From Acidobacteriota bacterium (lineage in GTDB: Bacteria; Acidobacteriota; Thermoanaerobaculia; Multivoradales; JBCCEF01): 64,000 bases of DNA. The translations under genes were made by a program, and so were the position numbers. The notes below the pieces were generated by a model that ran no database searches, had not been told where the DNA came from, and worked only from the letters and a program-made list of their open reading frames with translations. Shown here piece by piece: positions 44,791-52,788 of this stretch (position 1 is the stretch's first letter; every line of letters begins with the position of its first letter). The DNA is taken from NCBI GenBank assembly GCA_039030395.1, contig JBCCEF010000006.1, forward strand, positions 62,001 to 126,000. The letters are read 5' to 3'.

Positions 44791-45384
44791 TTAGAGAGCC
44801 CGCCGCCCGGCGAGGGAGCGAGCCAGCGTCACTTGGTCGGTGTATTCGATGTCGCCGCCCACCGGCATACCGAAGGCAAGACGCGTGACCTCGATGCCGC
44901 GGTCCTTGAGCAAGCGGGCGAGGTACAGCGCCGTCGCCTCACCCTCGACATTCGGGTTGGTGGCGAGGATCACCTCTTCCACCTCGTCGAGGCGGCCGAG
45001 CAGGCCGGCGACGTCGATCTGGTCCGGGCCGATGCCGCGGTGGGGGCGCAAGGCGCCGAGCAGCACGTGGTAAAGGCCGGCGAACTCGCCGGTGCGCTCG
45101 ATGGGCTCAATATTGAAAGGTTCCTCGACCACGCAGAGCTGGGTGCGATCCCGCGTCGGGTCCCGGCAGTAGCGGCAGGGATCCTCCGCCGTGATGGCGT
45201 TGCAGGTCGAGCAGTGGAAGAGCTTTTCTTTGACGTCGACGATCGCTTCGGCAAGGGCGCAGGCCTCAGCGTCCTTCACCCGCAACAGATGCTGGGCGAT
45301 ACGGCCGGCGGTCTTCGAGCCGATCGACGGTAGCCGCGACAGCTCGCCGACCAGCCGGGCGAGGGGATCGGGCGTGGTGGACAA
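44791..45384 (-). CDS. recR: Recombination protein RecR
   Basis: 197 residues, normal length. HhH region (LSRLPSIGSKTAGRIAQHLL), four-cysteine zinc finger (CSTCN..CRYC) and Toprim domain (LCVVEEPFNI; VILATNPNVEGEATALYLA). With RecF and RecO it loads RecA on gaps. It follows ybaB by 23 bp; the dnaX-ybaB-recR order is a common bacterial operon. Confidence 0.96.
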   Translation of the reverse strand: MSTTPDPLARLVGELSRLPSIGSKTAGRIAQHLLRVKDAEACALAEAIVDVKEKLFHCSTCNAITAEDPCRYCRDPTRDRTQLCVVEEPFNIEPIERTGEFAGLYHVLLGALRPHRGIGPDQIDVAGLLGRLDEVEEVILATNPNVEGEATALYLARLLKDRGIEVTRLAFGMPVGGDIEYTDQVTLARSLAGRRAL

Positions 45385-45407
45385 GGAGGACTGGAGAAGA
45401 ATTCGGG

Positions 45408-45704
45408 CTAAACGATACCCGGCAGGCTGGCGGCCATCGAACCCATCTTGCCTTGCATCGTCTCATCGACTTTGCGGGCGGCTTCGTTGACGGCGGCCTT
45501 GATCAGGTCTTCGAGCATCGAAACGTCTTCCGGATCCACCGCCTCGGGGTCGATCTTGACGGAAACCAAGAGCTTGTGACCGTCCATGCGCACCGTCACC
45601 ATGCCGCCTCCGACGCTCGCCTCCACCACCGTCTCGGCGAGTTCCCGCTGGAGTTTTTCCTGCATTTCCTGCGCTTGCTTCATCAACTGCCGGATGCTGC
45701 TCAT
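45408..45704 (-). CDS. ybaB: Nucleoid-associated protein YbaB/EbfC
   Basis: 98 residues, family length about 100. MSSIRQLMKQAQEMQEKLQR N-terminal helix, GGGMVTVRMDGHKLLVSVKI central sheet and EDLIKAAVNEAARKV C-terminal helix. It binds DNA as a dimer. Start overlaps the dnaX stop (ATGA), a classical dnaX-ybaB coupling. Confidence 0.95.
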   Translation of the reverse strand: MSSIRQLMKQAQEMQEKLQRELAETVVEASVGGGMVTVRMDGHKLLVSVKIDPEAVDPEDVSMLEDLIKAAVNEAARKVDETMQGKMGSMAASLPGIV

Positions 45705-47566
45705 GATTCCTCCGTAGGGAGATCCTCGACCTCCTCGACTTTACCCTGAAAGAGATCCAAAACAATCTGCACCGCCGGATCCGACGCCTCTTCCGCTTCT
45801 ACGGTTTCCGCCTCCGGCTCGGTCTTCTGGCGGGCCGTCCGGTCGCCCTCTTTGACGCTCCAGGTGGTTCCCTGGCCGAACACGCCGGTCACCGCCTCGT
45901 CCATCACTTTGCGGTTGGTCGCGCGCTCCAAGGCCTGGGCGAGGAGCGGATCGTCAGCCGGCGTGACGATCACCACCTCGCCGTCCTCGATGTCGATGCG
46001 CTGTGCTTCCTGGAGATGGGCCGCCAAAGGCTGGCGGCGGGTGCCGACGGCCTCCATCAGGGCCGGTACACCGGCCGCCGGTACGCCGATCGAAGGTGAA
46101 GCCTCCGCCGGTGGTTCGGTCGTCGCTGCGGGCTTGTCGGTCGCCGAAGTCGACGCGGCCTTTTCGGATTGTGGCGGCCGGCGTACCGGGGCCTCTCCTT
46201 CCAGTGCCTCAGCGAGCTCTTCCGGCGAAGGTTCGTTGTCGGCCGGGGCCGCGGCCTCTTGCTTTTTGGCCTTCCTCTTGGGTGGCTCGGGCTGCTTGGG
46301 TGGCTCGGGCTGCGGCGCAGGGTCTATGGAAGAGCTGCTCGGCGCGTGGCCACTCGCCGGAACCGGCTTCCTCTTCGACACCGCCGCCTTCCCGGCCACG
46401 GTTGTCGCGTCGGCGAGAGAGGGGCCGGGGGCGCGGCCGGCCAGGAGGTCTTCCAGCAGCACCAGCTTCGGCAGCTCCGCCGCCCGCAGCCAGGCCACCT
46501 CCAGGGCGAGGAATGGCGCCTCGCTCCGCCGCAGGATCGGCTCGCTCGACAACAGGTGATGGAGAAGGCGCAGGAGATTTTCGTAGCCCGCCTCGCGCGC
46601 TAGGGCGCCGATGCGCTCGACCTCGTCGGCGGTGCGGTCCACGGGAACGGAATCCTCCCTGCCGGCGCCGCCGCGCATCGCCAGATGAAGGGCGTCGCGG
46701 CAGAAGGCGAGGAAGTGGACGAAGGCGTGGCGCGGGTCCCAGCCGTCCTCCTCCAGCCGATGAACCATTCGGCGCAGGGTGACGGCGTCGCCGGCGAGCA
46801 TCGCTTTGAGCAAATCCTCTTGCAGCGCCGAATCCAGGCCCCCCAGAAGCCGCGCCGCCTCGGCGTCCTCGATGGTGCCGGAGCCGAAGGTGGCGAGCTG
46901 ATCGAGGAGGGCCACGGAATCTCGCACGCTGCCCTCGCCGGCGCGGGCAATGAGGCGCAGGGCGGTGGGGCTGGCGGTGATCTCCTCTGCTTTACTGATG
47001 TTGCCCAAATGCGCCGCCAGTTCATCCACCGGCACCCGCCGGAAGCGGAACTCCTGGCAGCGCGACAGCACCGTCGCCGGTACCGCGTCCACCTCGGTGG
47101 TGGCGAAGATGAACACCAGATGCTCCGGCGGCTCCTCGACGATCTTCAGCAGTGCGTCGAAGGCCTGCCGCGATAGGCGATGGATTTCGTCCAGCACCGC
47201 GACCTTGTAGCGGTCCCGCGCCGGCGAGTACTTGAGGCTCTCGGTGAGTTCCCGCACCTGCTCGACCTTCGAGTAGGTCGCGGCGTCCACCTCCACCACG
47301 TCGAGGTCCGAGCCCTGAGTGATCTCCTGGCAGGTGACGCACTCGTTGCACGGCTCGCCGGTCGGTCCCTTCTCGCAGTTGAGGGCCTTGGCGAGGAGCC
47401 GGGCGGCGGTGGTCTTGCCGACGCCGCGAATGCCCGAGAACAGGTAGGCCTGGGCGATCCGGCCGTCCTTCAGGGCGTTCTGCAGCGCCTGGACGATCGG
47501 TCCCTGGCCGATCAGCTCCGAAAAGCGCTGCGGCCGCCATTTGCGAGCGAGGACCTGGTAGGTCAT
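45701..47566 (-). CDS. dnaX: DNA polymerase III subunits gamma/tau
   Basis: 621 residues. AAA+ clamp-loader ATPase: FSGIRGVGKTTAARLLAKAL Walker A, a four-cysteine zinc module (CEKGPTGEPCNECVTC), VAVLDEIHRLSRQAF Walker B and the FIFATTEVDAVPATVLSRCQ sensor region. The C-terminal half has a Pro/Lys/Glu-rich linker (PQPEPPKQPEPPKRKAKK) before a domain of tau type (about residues 470-560). A classical slippery A6G site is not present, so gamma may not be made by the E. coli frameshift. First gene of dnaX-ybaB-recR. Confidence 0.95.
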   Translation of the reverse strand: MTYQVLARKWRPQRFSELIGQGPIVQALQNALKDGRIAQAYLFSGIRGVGKTTAARLLAKALNCEKGPTGEPCNECVTCQEITQGSDLDVVEVDAATYSKVEQVRELTESLKYSPARDRYKVAVLDEIHRLSRQAFDALLKIVEEPPEHLVFIFATTEVDAVPATVLSRCQEFRFRRVPVDELAAHLGNISKAEEITASPTALRLIARAGEGSVRDSVALLDQLATFGSGTIEDAEAARLLGGLDSALQEDLLKAMLAGDAVTLRRMVHRLEEDGWDPRHAFVHFLAFCRDALHLAMRGGAGREDSVPVDRTADEVERIGALAREAGYENLLRLLHHLLSSEPILRRSEAPFLALEVAWLRAAELPKLVLLEDLLAGRAPGPSLADATTVAGKAAVSKRKPVPASGHAPSSSSIDPAPQPEPPKQPEPPKRKAKKQEAAAPADNEPSPEELAEALEGEAPVRRPPQSEKAASTSATDKPAATTEPPAEASPSIGVPAAGVPALMEAVGTRRQPLAAHLQEAQRIDIEDGEVVIVTPADDPLLAQALERATNRKVMDEAVTGVFGQGTTWSVKEGDRTARQKTEPEAETVEAEEASDPAVQIVLDLFQGKVEEVEDLPTEES

Positions 47567-47580
47567 GGTCGTGGTGATTC

Positions 47581-47760
47581 AGCCTGCCTTTCTGACCGGC
47601 AAGCTACTGCGAGGCCGTATGCCACTGAATCTGCTGCGTTATCCGCTGAACCTGCTCCTCTATGTACTGACAGTACGACTTCGTCACAGAACCCGCGGAT
47701 GCCTTGCATCTCCAGCGACCTACGGCCTCTCGCTACGCTCGCCGGTGAGAAAGGCAGGCT
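47581..47760. mobile_element. MITE-like element with 20-bp terminal inverted repeats
   Basis: The 20-base left end at 47581-47600 (AGCCTGCCTTTCTGACCGGC) is repeated inverted at 47741-47760 with one mismatch. The 180-bp interior has no transposase and further partial inverted complementarity (GCGAGGCCGTA with TACGGCCTCTCGC). It lies in the gap upstream of dnaX. No clear target-site duplication is visible. Confidence 0.6.
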
Positions 47761-47771
47761 AGGTGTGGTTT

Positions 47772-47914
47772 GGTCCGGCGTCGGCCGACGAAGGGTTCCG
47801 GCGAATCTGCGGCACTCGATCGGATCCCCTTATCGCTGCTCCCTTCCGGGCCTGACGAGGTTCGGAGTCGACCGATGCACAGGACCCGAACCCTTCGTCC
47901 GCCGACGCGGGGCC
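47772..47914 (-). ncRNA. ffs: Signal recognition particle RNA (small bacterial 4.5S type)
   Basis: On the minus strand the conserved SRP hairpin loop region is recognisable (GTCAGGCCCGGAAGGGAGCAGC, trimmed: CAGGCCCGGAAGGGAGCAGC), and the ends form a long helix: GCGTCGGC.GGACGAAGGGTTC with GAACCCTTCGTC.GGCCGACGC. About 140 nt, no Alu domain. It guides membrane proteins with Ffh. A good promoter lies just upstream. Confidence 0.85.
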
Positions 47915-47918
47915 CTTC

Positions 47919-47947
47919 ATGGTACGGCCAGGGCTTACCAATGTAAA
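47919..47947 (-). promoter_or_regulatory. Sigma-70-type promoter of the SRP RNA
   Basis: Minus strand: TTTACA (47942-47947), 17-bp spacer, TACCAT (47919-47924). The predicted start near 47912 coincides with the SRP RNA 5' end deduced from pairing. Confidence 0.6.
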
Positions 47948-47960
47948 GCTCGAGAGCCTA

Positions 47961-47990
47961 TTTACCCGCTGGGCCCCTTGTGTGTATGAT
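47961..47990 (+). promoter_or_regulatory. Sigma-70-type promoter of tadA
   Basis: TTTACC (47961-47966), 18-bp spacer, TATGAT (47985-47990); start expected near 47997, about 44 nt before the tadA ATG. Divergent to the SRP RNA promoter. Confidence 0.5.
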
Positions 47991-48040
47991 GGGCGGCCTT
48001 GCGATCGCCGGGAGAAGTGCGTCTCCAGCGAGCGAAAGAG

Positions 48041-48493
48041 ATGATCGACGACGTCGTATGGATGGGCGAAGCGCTCACCGAAGCCCACCGGGCGGCGGAA
48101 CTGGGCGAGGTGCCCGTCGGCGCGGTCATCGTGCGAGACGGCGAGCTGATCGCCCGCGCCCACAACCGGCGCGAGTTGGACGGCGACCCGCTGGCGCACG
48201 CGGAGATTCTGGCGATTCGCCAGGCGGCGTCTCAAATCGCGGGGTGGCGTTTGGTGGGGTGCGAAATGTTCGTCACCCTGGAACCTTGCGCCATGTGCGC
48301 CGGCGCCCTAGTCAATAGCCGCCTGGAGCGGTTGGTCTTCGGGGCGACGGATCCGAAGGCCGGTTGGTGCGGCAGCCTAGGCGATCTCGCCCGGGACCCG
48401 CGCCTCAACCACCGGCTGGAGGTGCGGTCCGGCGTGCTGGGCGGGGAGTGCTCGGCGGTTTTGAAGCGCTTTTTTGCCGCCTTGAGACGTTAG
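48041..48493 (+). CDS. tadA: tRNA-specific adenosine deaminase TadA
   Basis: 150 residues. Zinc deaminase motifs HAEILAI (His/Glu) and TLEPCAMCAGAL (two Cys), with substrate-side motifs around VPVGAVIV and ARAHNRRE. It makes inosine at the wobble base of tRNA-Arg(ACG). ATG at 48041 is taken; TTG at 47999 would lie almost on the predicted transcription start. First plus-strand gene after the long minus-strand block. Confidence 0.9.
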   Translation: MIDDVVWMGEALTEAHRAAELGEVPVGAVIVRDGELIARAHNRRELDGDPLAHAEILAIRQAASQIAGWRLVGCEMFVTLEPCAMCAGALVNSRLERLVFGATDPKAGWCGSLGDLARDPRLNHRLEVRSGVLGGECSAVLKRFFAALRR

Positions 48494-48693
48494 CTAGCAG
48501 ACCGCCGAACAAGCGTTTCGCGCATGGTTTCAGCAGGTTCACTAGCTGTTGTTGGTCAGGGGTCTGGGCGCCCCCTCGCCCCAAGAGATGTCTATTTTGG
48601 GGCTCACCCCGTCCACGGCGGCTTGCGCCGCCGCCGAGCCCACTGGGCTCGGTCGAGGCCGGCATCGAGTTGTCGGTGCCTTGACCTCCTAGA
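48486..48693 (+). repeat. Structured dispersed repeat, copy 7
   Basis: GTTAGCTAGCAG..CACTAGC end hairpin overlapping the tadA stop, GGTCTGGGCGCCCCCTC hairpin, CCCCAAG..TTTTGGGG hairpin, GGCGGC..GCCGCC, CCGAGCCC..GGGCTCGG and a terminal GGCATCGA..TCGGTGCC pair. Same orientation as copy 1. Ends 15 bp before tRNA-Ser(GGA). Confidence 0.88.
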
Positions 48694-48708
48694 TCTTTGA
48701 GAGTGTAC

Positions 48709-48799
<91 letters not shown>

Positions 48800-48814
48800 T
48801 CTCATCGCGACCCG

Positions 48815-48904
48815 GGAGAGGTGCCAGAGTGGTCGAATGGGGCGGTCTCGAAAACCGTTGACCGGGCAACCGGTCCGTGGGTTCGAATCCCACCCTCTCC
48901 GCCA
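48815..48904 (+). tRNA. tRNA-Ser (CGA anticodon)
   Basis: 90 nt with encoded CCA. Acceptor GGAGAGG/CCTCTCC, anticodon loop CTCGAAA (CGA reads UCG), a long variable arm (CCGGGCAACCGG) and a GGGTTCGAATCCC T arm. 15 bp after tRNA-Ser(GGA); same transcript likely. Confidence 0.94.
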
Positions 48905-48956
48905 TCGCAGAAGCCGATACAGCTTTCGGCGACGTTTGGGTTTGACATGACGTGTT

Positions 48957-48984
48957 CCGAGCCGAGAGCACTCGGCTCTTTGAG
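48957..48984 (+). terminator. Weak terminator-like hairpin after the tRNA pair
   Basis: GAGCCGAG, loop AGCA, CTCGGCTC, then TTTGAG. Eight-base-pair stem with only a short T run. It separates the tRNAs from the rpmH operon. Confidence 0.4.
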
Positions 48985-49049
48985 TCAGTATCAGGACGGG
49001 CGGATTCCCTGAGCAGTGGCGGAGTCCGCCGCCGTCCCGAAAGAGGAAG

Positions 49050-49595
49050 GTGGTTCATTGTGAAGAGGACTTTTCAGCCCAACAATCTGCGCCGCGCGCG
49101 CCGTCATGGCTTTCGCGCCCGCATGAAGACCCGGGCCGGCCGGGCCATTCTGCGCAACCGGCGCCGCAAGGGCCGCAAGCGCCTGTCGGCCTGAGCGTAG
49201 AGCGGTCAACTTCTCCGGTACGAGATGCGGCTCCTAGAGGTGAGCGCTTTCGGCCGGAGGATCGACTCAAGCGGCGCGCCGATTTCCAGCGCTGCTACCG
49301 GCGCGGCCGGCGCCGTCATGGGGAGTGGATGTTGCTTTACTTCGCCCCTAATGATCAGGGGCGTCCGCGGCTCGGCATCACGGCCAGCCGCAAGGTCGGC
49401 AACGCCGTTCATCGCCAGCGTCTGAAACGGCGGATTCGAGAGATCTATCGGCGATGGGATCGGCTCGGCAGCCTTCCGGCGATCGATTTGGTGGTTCACC
49501 TCAAGCCCGCGTCGCGGAAGGCGGATTTCCAACCCTTTCAGCGAGAGCTTCGGGGCCTGTTAGGAAGCGTCCAGCAACCGCCGAAGGAACGTTGA
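49050..49595 (+). CDS. rnpA: Ribonuclease P protein component, start upstream of and enclosing rpmH
   Basis: 181 residues if it starts at GTG 49050, against about 110-130 for a standard RnpA. The conserved domain starts near residue 70 ([20 protein letters not shown]) and contains [20 protein letters not shown] and [12 protein letters not shown], the RNR-like RNA-binding signature (with Gln where Asn is usual). In this frame there is no ATG, GTG or TTG between 49050 and the conserved domain; only CTG occurs. So the Arg/Pro/Ser-rich N-terminal 68 residues are probably read across rpmH in another frame, the arrangement reported in Thermus. It matures tRNA 5' ends with RNase P RNA. The Shine-Dalgarno sequence for this start is poor. 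Confidence 0.82.
   Translation: MVHCEEDFSAQQSAPRAPSWLSRPHEDPGRPGHSAQPAPQGPQAPVGLSVERSTSPVRDAAPRGERFRPEDRLKRRADFQRCYRRGRRRHGEWMLLYFAPNDQGRPRLGITASRKVGNAVHRQRLKRRIREIYRRWDRLGSLPAIDLVVHLKPASRKADFQPFQRELRGLLGSVQQPPKER
49060..49194 (+). CDS. rpmH: 50S ribosomal protein L34
   Basis: 44 residues, standard length, Arg/Lys-rich: [20 protein letters not shown] and ending GRKRLSA. GTG start at 49060 with AAGGTGG about 6 nt upstream. It lies completely within the rnpA frame (49050-49595), shifted by one base. Confidence 0.95.
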   Translation: MKRTFQPNNLRRARRHGFRARMKTRAGRAILRNRRRKGRKRLSA

Positions 49596-49828
49596 GGCAC
49601 CGGTCCCAGTCGGCAACCGCCCTGGCGCGCACGGCAGTCTGGGCGCTCGACGGCTACAAGCGGTGGCTTTCCCCCCTTCTGCCGCGTTCCTGTCGCTTCA
49701 CGCCCACCTGTTCCGAGTACACCCGGCTGGCGGTGATCGAATATGGAGCCCTGCGAGGCGTAGTGCGAGGCATGGCGAGAATTCTGCGCTGCAACCCGTT
49801 CCACCCCGGAGGCGTCGATCTCCCATGA
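49592..49828 (+). CDS. yidD: Membrane protein insertion efficiency factor YidD
   Basis: 78 residues from TTG 49592, which overlaps the rnpA stop (TTGA). Family pattern: [20 protein letters not shown] with the paired cysteines, [27 protein letters not shown] lies just upstream. It helps YidC-mediated insertion and sits between rnpA and yidC as in most bacteria. Confidence 0.9.
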   Translation: MRHRSQSATALARTAVWALDGYKRWLSPLLPRSCRFTPTCSEYTRLAVIEYGALRGVVRGMARILRCNPFHPGGVDLP

Positions 49829-49901
49829 CCGGCCTGCCGCGCTGCGGCATTTTTGTTTTCTCTTGCGGCAATAGGCGTTACTAGAAAGGATCGAGAGAAA
49901 T

Positions 49902-51665
49902 TTGGACATTCGGCGCTTACTGCTCGCCTTCGTACTGTCGTTGGGCATCCTGCTGACGTGGAATTACTTCTTTCCGCCGCCGGAGAAGAGCCTGAGCCGG
50001 CCCGGCTCGGAGTTGACGACGGTGGAAGGCGGGCGCTCCTTCGCCGCCGACGCGGAATCCGGCACCGGTTCGGCCGATGCGGTGGAGCGCATGGAACCAG
50101 CACCCGGCGACGCTGCGGCCGGCGAAACGGCCGCCGCGGCCGCGGAGGACATCGATGCCTCCGCCGAGGAGCGGTTGGTGGTGGATGGTGAACGCTTCCG
50201 CGCCACCTTGTCCAACCGGGGCGCGCGCTTGACCTCCTTCGTGCTCAAGAATCACACCGCCTCGGACGGCGAAAGGGTCGACCTGGTTCGCTACCGGGAG
50301 AACGAGCGCTTGCCGTTCTCGCTGGTCGATCCGGCCTCCGGTGAGCCTCTGGCTCTCGACAACGCCCTTTTCGCCGTCGAGCAACAAGGCAGCGGGGACG
50401 AACGCACCATCACGTTTCGGCACCGTAGCTCGGCGGGAACGGCGGAGAAGAGGTTTCGCTTCCGGCGCGACGGAATTTTCGAGGTGGCGGTCGAGGTGGA
50501 GCGGCCGGCGGACTGGTCGCTGTGGCTCGGGCCGGGGATCCGCAATCCCTCACCGGACGAGCTGGAGAGCCGCTATGCCGGAGAGCGCGGAGGCGTGTAC
50601 CTGCTCGGCGAGGACATTGAGCGGGTGGACGCCCGCAAGGGAGCCGAGCTGGAAGCCCTGCCGGCCACCGGCCTGCGCTGGGTCGGCCTGGAAGACCACT
50701 ACTTCCTGACGGTCGCCATCCCGAATCCCGAGACCCCCTTGCGTGGCGTGGTCTTCAATCCGCTGCTGATGGACCACCGGCCGGACGGTCTATGGGCCTT
50801 CGCCCCAGTGCCTCCGAAGGAGCAACTCACCAAAGCACAGAAGGACCTGCAGCGCGACTACGCCCTGCTGCTCGAGCCGGCCGGCGACCGGCTGGAGATG
50901 GAGGCCTTTTGGGGGGCCAAGAACCTCCGGCGCTTGAGCGCCATGCCCTACGGCCTGGACGGCACCGTGAACCTGGGAATGTTCGGATTCTTGGCGCGCT
51001 GGCTGTTCATCGGCCTGTTTTGGATCCACGAGAACATGGTGGCCAACTGGGGCTGGTCGATCGTGCTACTCACCGTCGGCATCAAGCTGATCCTGTTTCC
51101 GTTGACCCACAAGAGCTACAAGTCGATGCGACGGATGCAGGAGCTGGGACCGAAGATGCAGAGCATTCGTGCCAAGTACCGGCCGAAGCTCAAAGACAAG
51201 AACGGCAAGCCCAACCTCGAGATGCAGCGCAAGATGAACGAGGAGATCATGGGTCTGTACAAGAGCGAGGGGGTCAACCCGGCCGGCGGTTGCCTGCCGA
51301 TGCTCCTGCAGCTCCCGGTCTTGTTCGCCTTCTACCGTCTGCTGGGCGCCGCGGTGGAGCTGCGAAATGCGCCCTGGATGTTGTGGATCCAGGACCTTTC
51401 GGCTCCGGATCCGTTTTATGCTTTGCCGATCATCATGGGGGCGACGCAGTTCATCCAGCAGAAGATGACGCCGATGGCCGGCGACGCGATGCAGCGGCGA
51501 ATCTTCCAACTGATGCCGGTCTTCATGACCTTCCTGTTCCTGGGTTTCCCCAGCGGACTCGTGCTCTACTGGCTGACCAACAACGTTCTGACGATCATCC
51601 AGCAAGGCGCGTACAACCAGTTCAAGAAGAAGGATGAGCCCAAAAAGGGCGCCAAGAAATCCTGA
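49902..51665 (+). CDS. yidC: Membrane protein insertase YidC
   Basis: 587 residues. N-terminal helix (RRLLLAFVLSLGILLTWNYF) followed by a large periplasmic beta domain (about 60-360), as in Gram-negative YidC, then the five-helix insertase core with KLILFPLTHKSYKSMRRMQE, GGCLPMLLQLPVLFAFYRLL and MPVFMTFLFLGFPSGLVLYW. TTG start at 49902 with AGAAAGGA upstream. A 73-bp gap separates it from yidD. The periplasmic domain supports a diderm envelope. Confidence 0.95.
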   Translation: MDIRRLLLAFVLSLGILLTWNYFFPPPEKSLSRPGSELTTVEGGRSFAADAESGTGSADAVERMEPAPGDAAAGETAAAAAEDIDASAEERLVVDGERFRATLSNRGARLTSFVLKNHTASDGERVDLVRYRENERLPFSLVDPASGEPLALDNALFAVEQQGSGDERTITFRHRSSAGTAEKRFRFRRDGIFEVAVEVERPADWSLWLGPGIRNPSPDELESRYAGERGGVYLLGEDIERVDARKGAELEALPATGLRWVGLEDHYFLTVAIPNPETPLRGVVFNPLLMDHRPDGLWAFAPVPPKEQLTKAQKDLQRDYALLLEPAGDRLEMEAFWGAKNLRRLSAMPYGLDGTVNLGMFGFLARWLFIGLFWIHENMVANWGWSIVLLTVGIKLILFPLTHKSYKSMRRMQELGPKMQSIRAKYRPKLKDKNGKPNLEMQRKMNEEIMGLYKSEGVNPAGGCLPMLLQLPVLFAFYRLLGAAVELRNAPWMLWIQDLSAPDPFYALPIIMGATQFIQQKMTPMAGDAMQRRIFQLMPVFMTFLFLGFPSGLVLYWLTNNVLTIIQQGAYNQFKKKDEPKKGAKKS

Positions 51666-51678
51666 GGGAGCGGACTCG

Positions 51679-52683
51679 ATGAGCGATAAACAATACTTCT
51701 CCGGCAATAACCTCCGGCAGGCGGTGCTCTCCGCCGCCTCGCAGCTCGGCCTGGAGCCGGACGATCTGGTGTACGAAGAAGTCAAGAAGAAGGGTGGCAC
51801 CCTCAAGGGGCGCAAGCGGGTGGTGATCGTGGTGCGCGGTGACGGATCCTCGGCCGAGGCGGCTCCGCGGCCCGAGGTGCCGGTCGCGACGGAATCTTTG
51901 CAGTCTACGGCTCCTTCCGAGCCCGCACAGCCCATCGCGCAGCCGGGTGCCGTTCCGGTGGGCTCGATGCCGCCGAAAGAGGTGGCGTCGACCCCGGACA
52001 CGGCGACCGAAAAGGCGGAGGACGTCGTCGACGACGAGCCCATTGGCGAGGATCTTTCGGCGCCCTTGTTCCTCGGCGACGACGATCCGGATAGCGACGA
52101 TCCGGCTGCGGCGGACGACCAGGGCAATGACAATCAGGCCGCGGCGGGCGATCCGGGCGATATGGATCTGGGACAGCAGACGGAGGCTCCGCAATCGACC
52201 CCGGCTCCCCCGGCAGCGGCCGCCGAAGAAGCCACCGGGCGTTTCGCCAAGGCGGCGGACCAGGCGCTGATCCCCCTCCTGCAAGTGGCCGGTCTCGATA
52301 TCGAAGCGGCAATCTTTCAGGGCGAGGAGCGACTGGAGATCGACTTCAGTGGTCGTGACCAAGATCTCTTGACGGCCGAGAAGGGTGAGCTGCTTCAGGC
52401 GGTCGAGCACCTGATGCCGCGCCTGATCCGCGGTGTTGCCGGTGAGACGACGGCGGTGCGGGTGGACAGCGACGGCTTCCACGCCGCCCGCGAAGAAGAA
52501 CTTCGGCAGTTGGCCCTGCGGCTAGCGCGGGAGGTCAAGGCTTCAGGAACTCCTCACTCGACGGGCCCTTTGGAGCCGAGTGACCGGCGCATCGTCCACA
52601 TCGCGGTAGAGCATGATCAGGAGATCGTGTCCCGTAGCGATGGCCGCGGCTTCCGCAAGAAGGTCACCCTACGGCCTGCATAA
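51679..52683 (+). CDS. jag: RNA-binding protein Jag (KhpB), extended linker
   Basis: 334 residues. Jag-N domain (MSDKQYFSGNNLRQAVLSAA; VYEEVKKKGGTLKGRKRVVI), a long acidic Ala/Pro/Asp-rich linker (about 60-180), KH-like domain (LLQVAGLDIEAAIFQGEERL) and R3H domain (ALRLAREVKASGTP and PSDRRIVHIAVEHD). GAGGGAG precedes the start, 13 bp after yidC. It is longer than the usual 200-270 residues because of the linker. Partner of KhpA in RNA binding and envelope control in other bacteria. Confidence 0.88.
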   Translation: MSDKQYFSGNNLRQAVLSAASQLGLEPDDLVYEEVKKKGGTLKGRKRVVIVVRGDGSSAEAAPRPEVPVATESLQSTAPSEPAQPIAQPGAVPVGSMPPKEVASTPDTATEKAEDVVDDEPIGEDLSAPLFLGDDDPDSDDPAAADDQGNDNQAAAGDPGDMDLGQQTEAPQSTPAPPAAAAEEATGRFAKAADQALIPLLQVAGLDIEAAIFQGEERLEIDFSGRDQDLLTAEKGELLQAVEHLMPRLIRGVAGETTAVRVDSDGFHAAREEELRQLALRLAREVKASGTPHSTGPLEPSDRRIVHIAVEHDQEIVSRSDGRGFRKKVTLRPA

Positions 52684-52702
52684 GACCGCAGGTTAGAGCG
52701 GA

Positions 52703-52718
52703 TGTTTCACGTGAAACA
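52703..52718. promoter_or_regulatory. parS site 1
   Basis: TGTTTCACGTGAAACA, a perfect match to the conserved bacterial ParB-binding palindrome, 20 bp after the jag stop. Confidence 0.95.
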
Positions 52719-52772
52719 CAAGCGTGGCGCCGGCGGTCGAAGAGCAGAGTGGGACCCGTCGCCGGCCGCCGA

Positions 52773-52788
52773 TGTTTCACGTGAAACA
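52773..52788. promoter_or_regulatory. parS site 2, overlapping the rsmG start
   Basis: Second perfect TGTTTCACGTGAAACA, 70 bp from the first centre to centre. Its last base is the A of the rsmG ATG, so bound ParB would occlude the start region. Confidence 0.95.

Noticed and set aside
45701-47566. Programmed -1 frameshift in dnaX
   Set aside because: The linker has only CCAAAAAGC; the A6G slippery heptamer and a following hairpin are not present, so a shorter gamma form cannot be supported.
47772-47914. The SRP RNA region as a further copy of the dispersed repeat
   Set aside because: It has the conserved SRP loop sequence and lacks the CTAGCAG and GGGGGCT hairpins of the repeat family.
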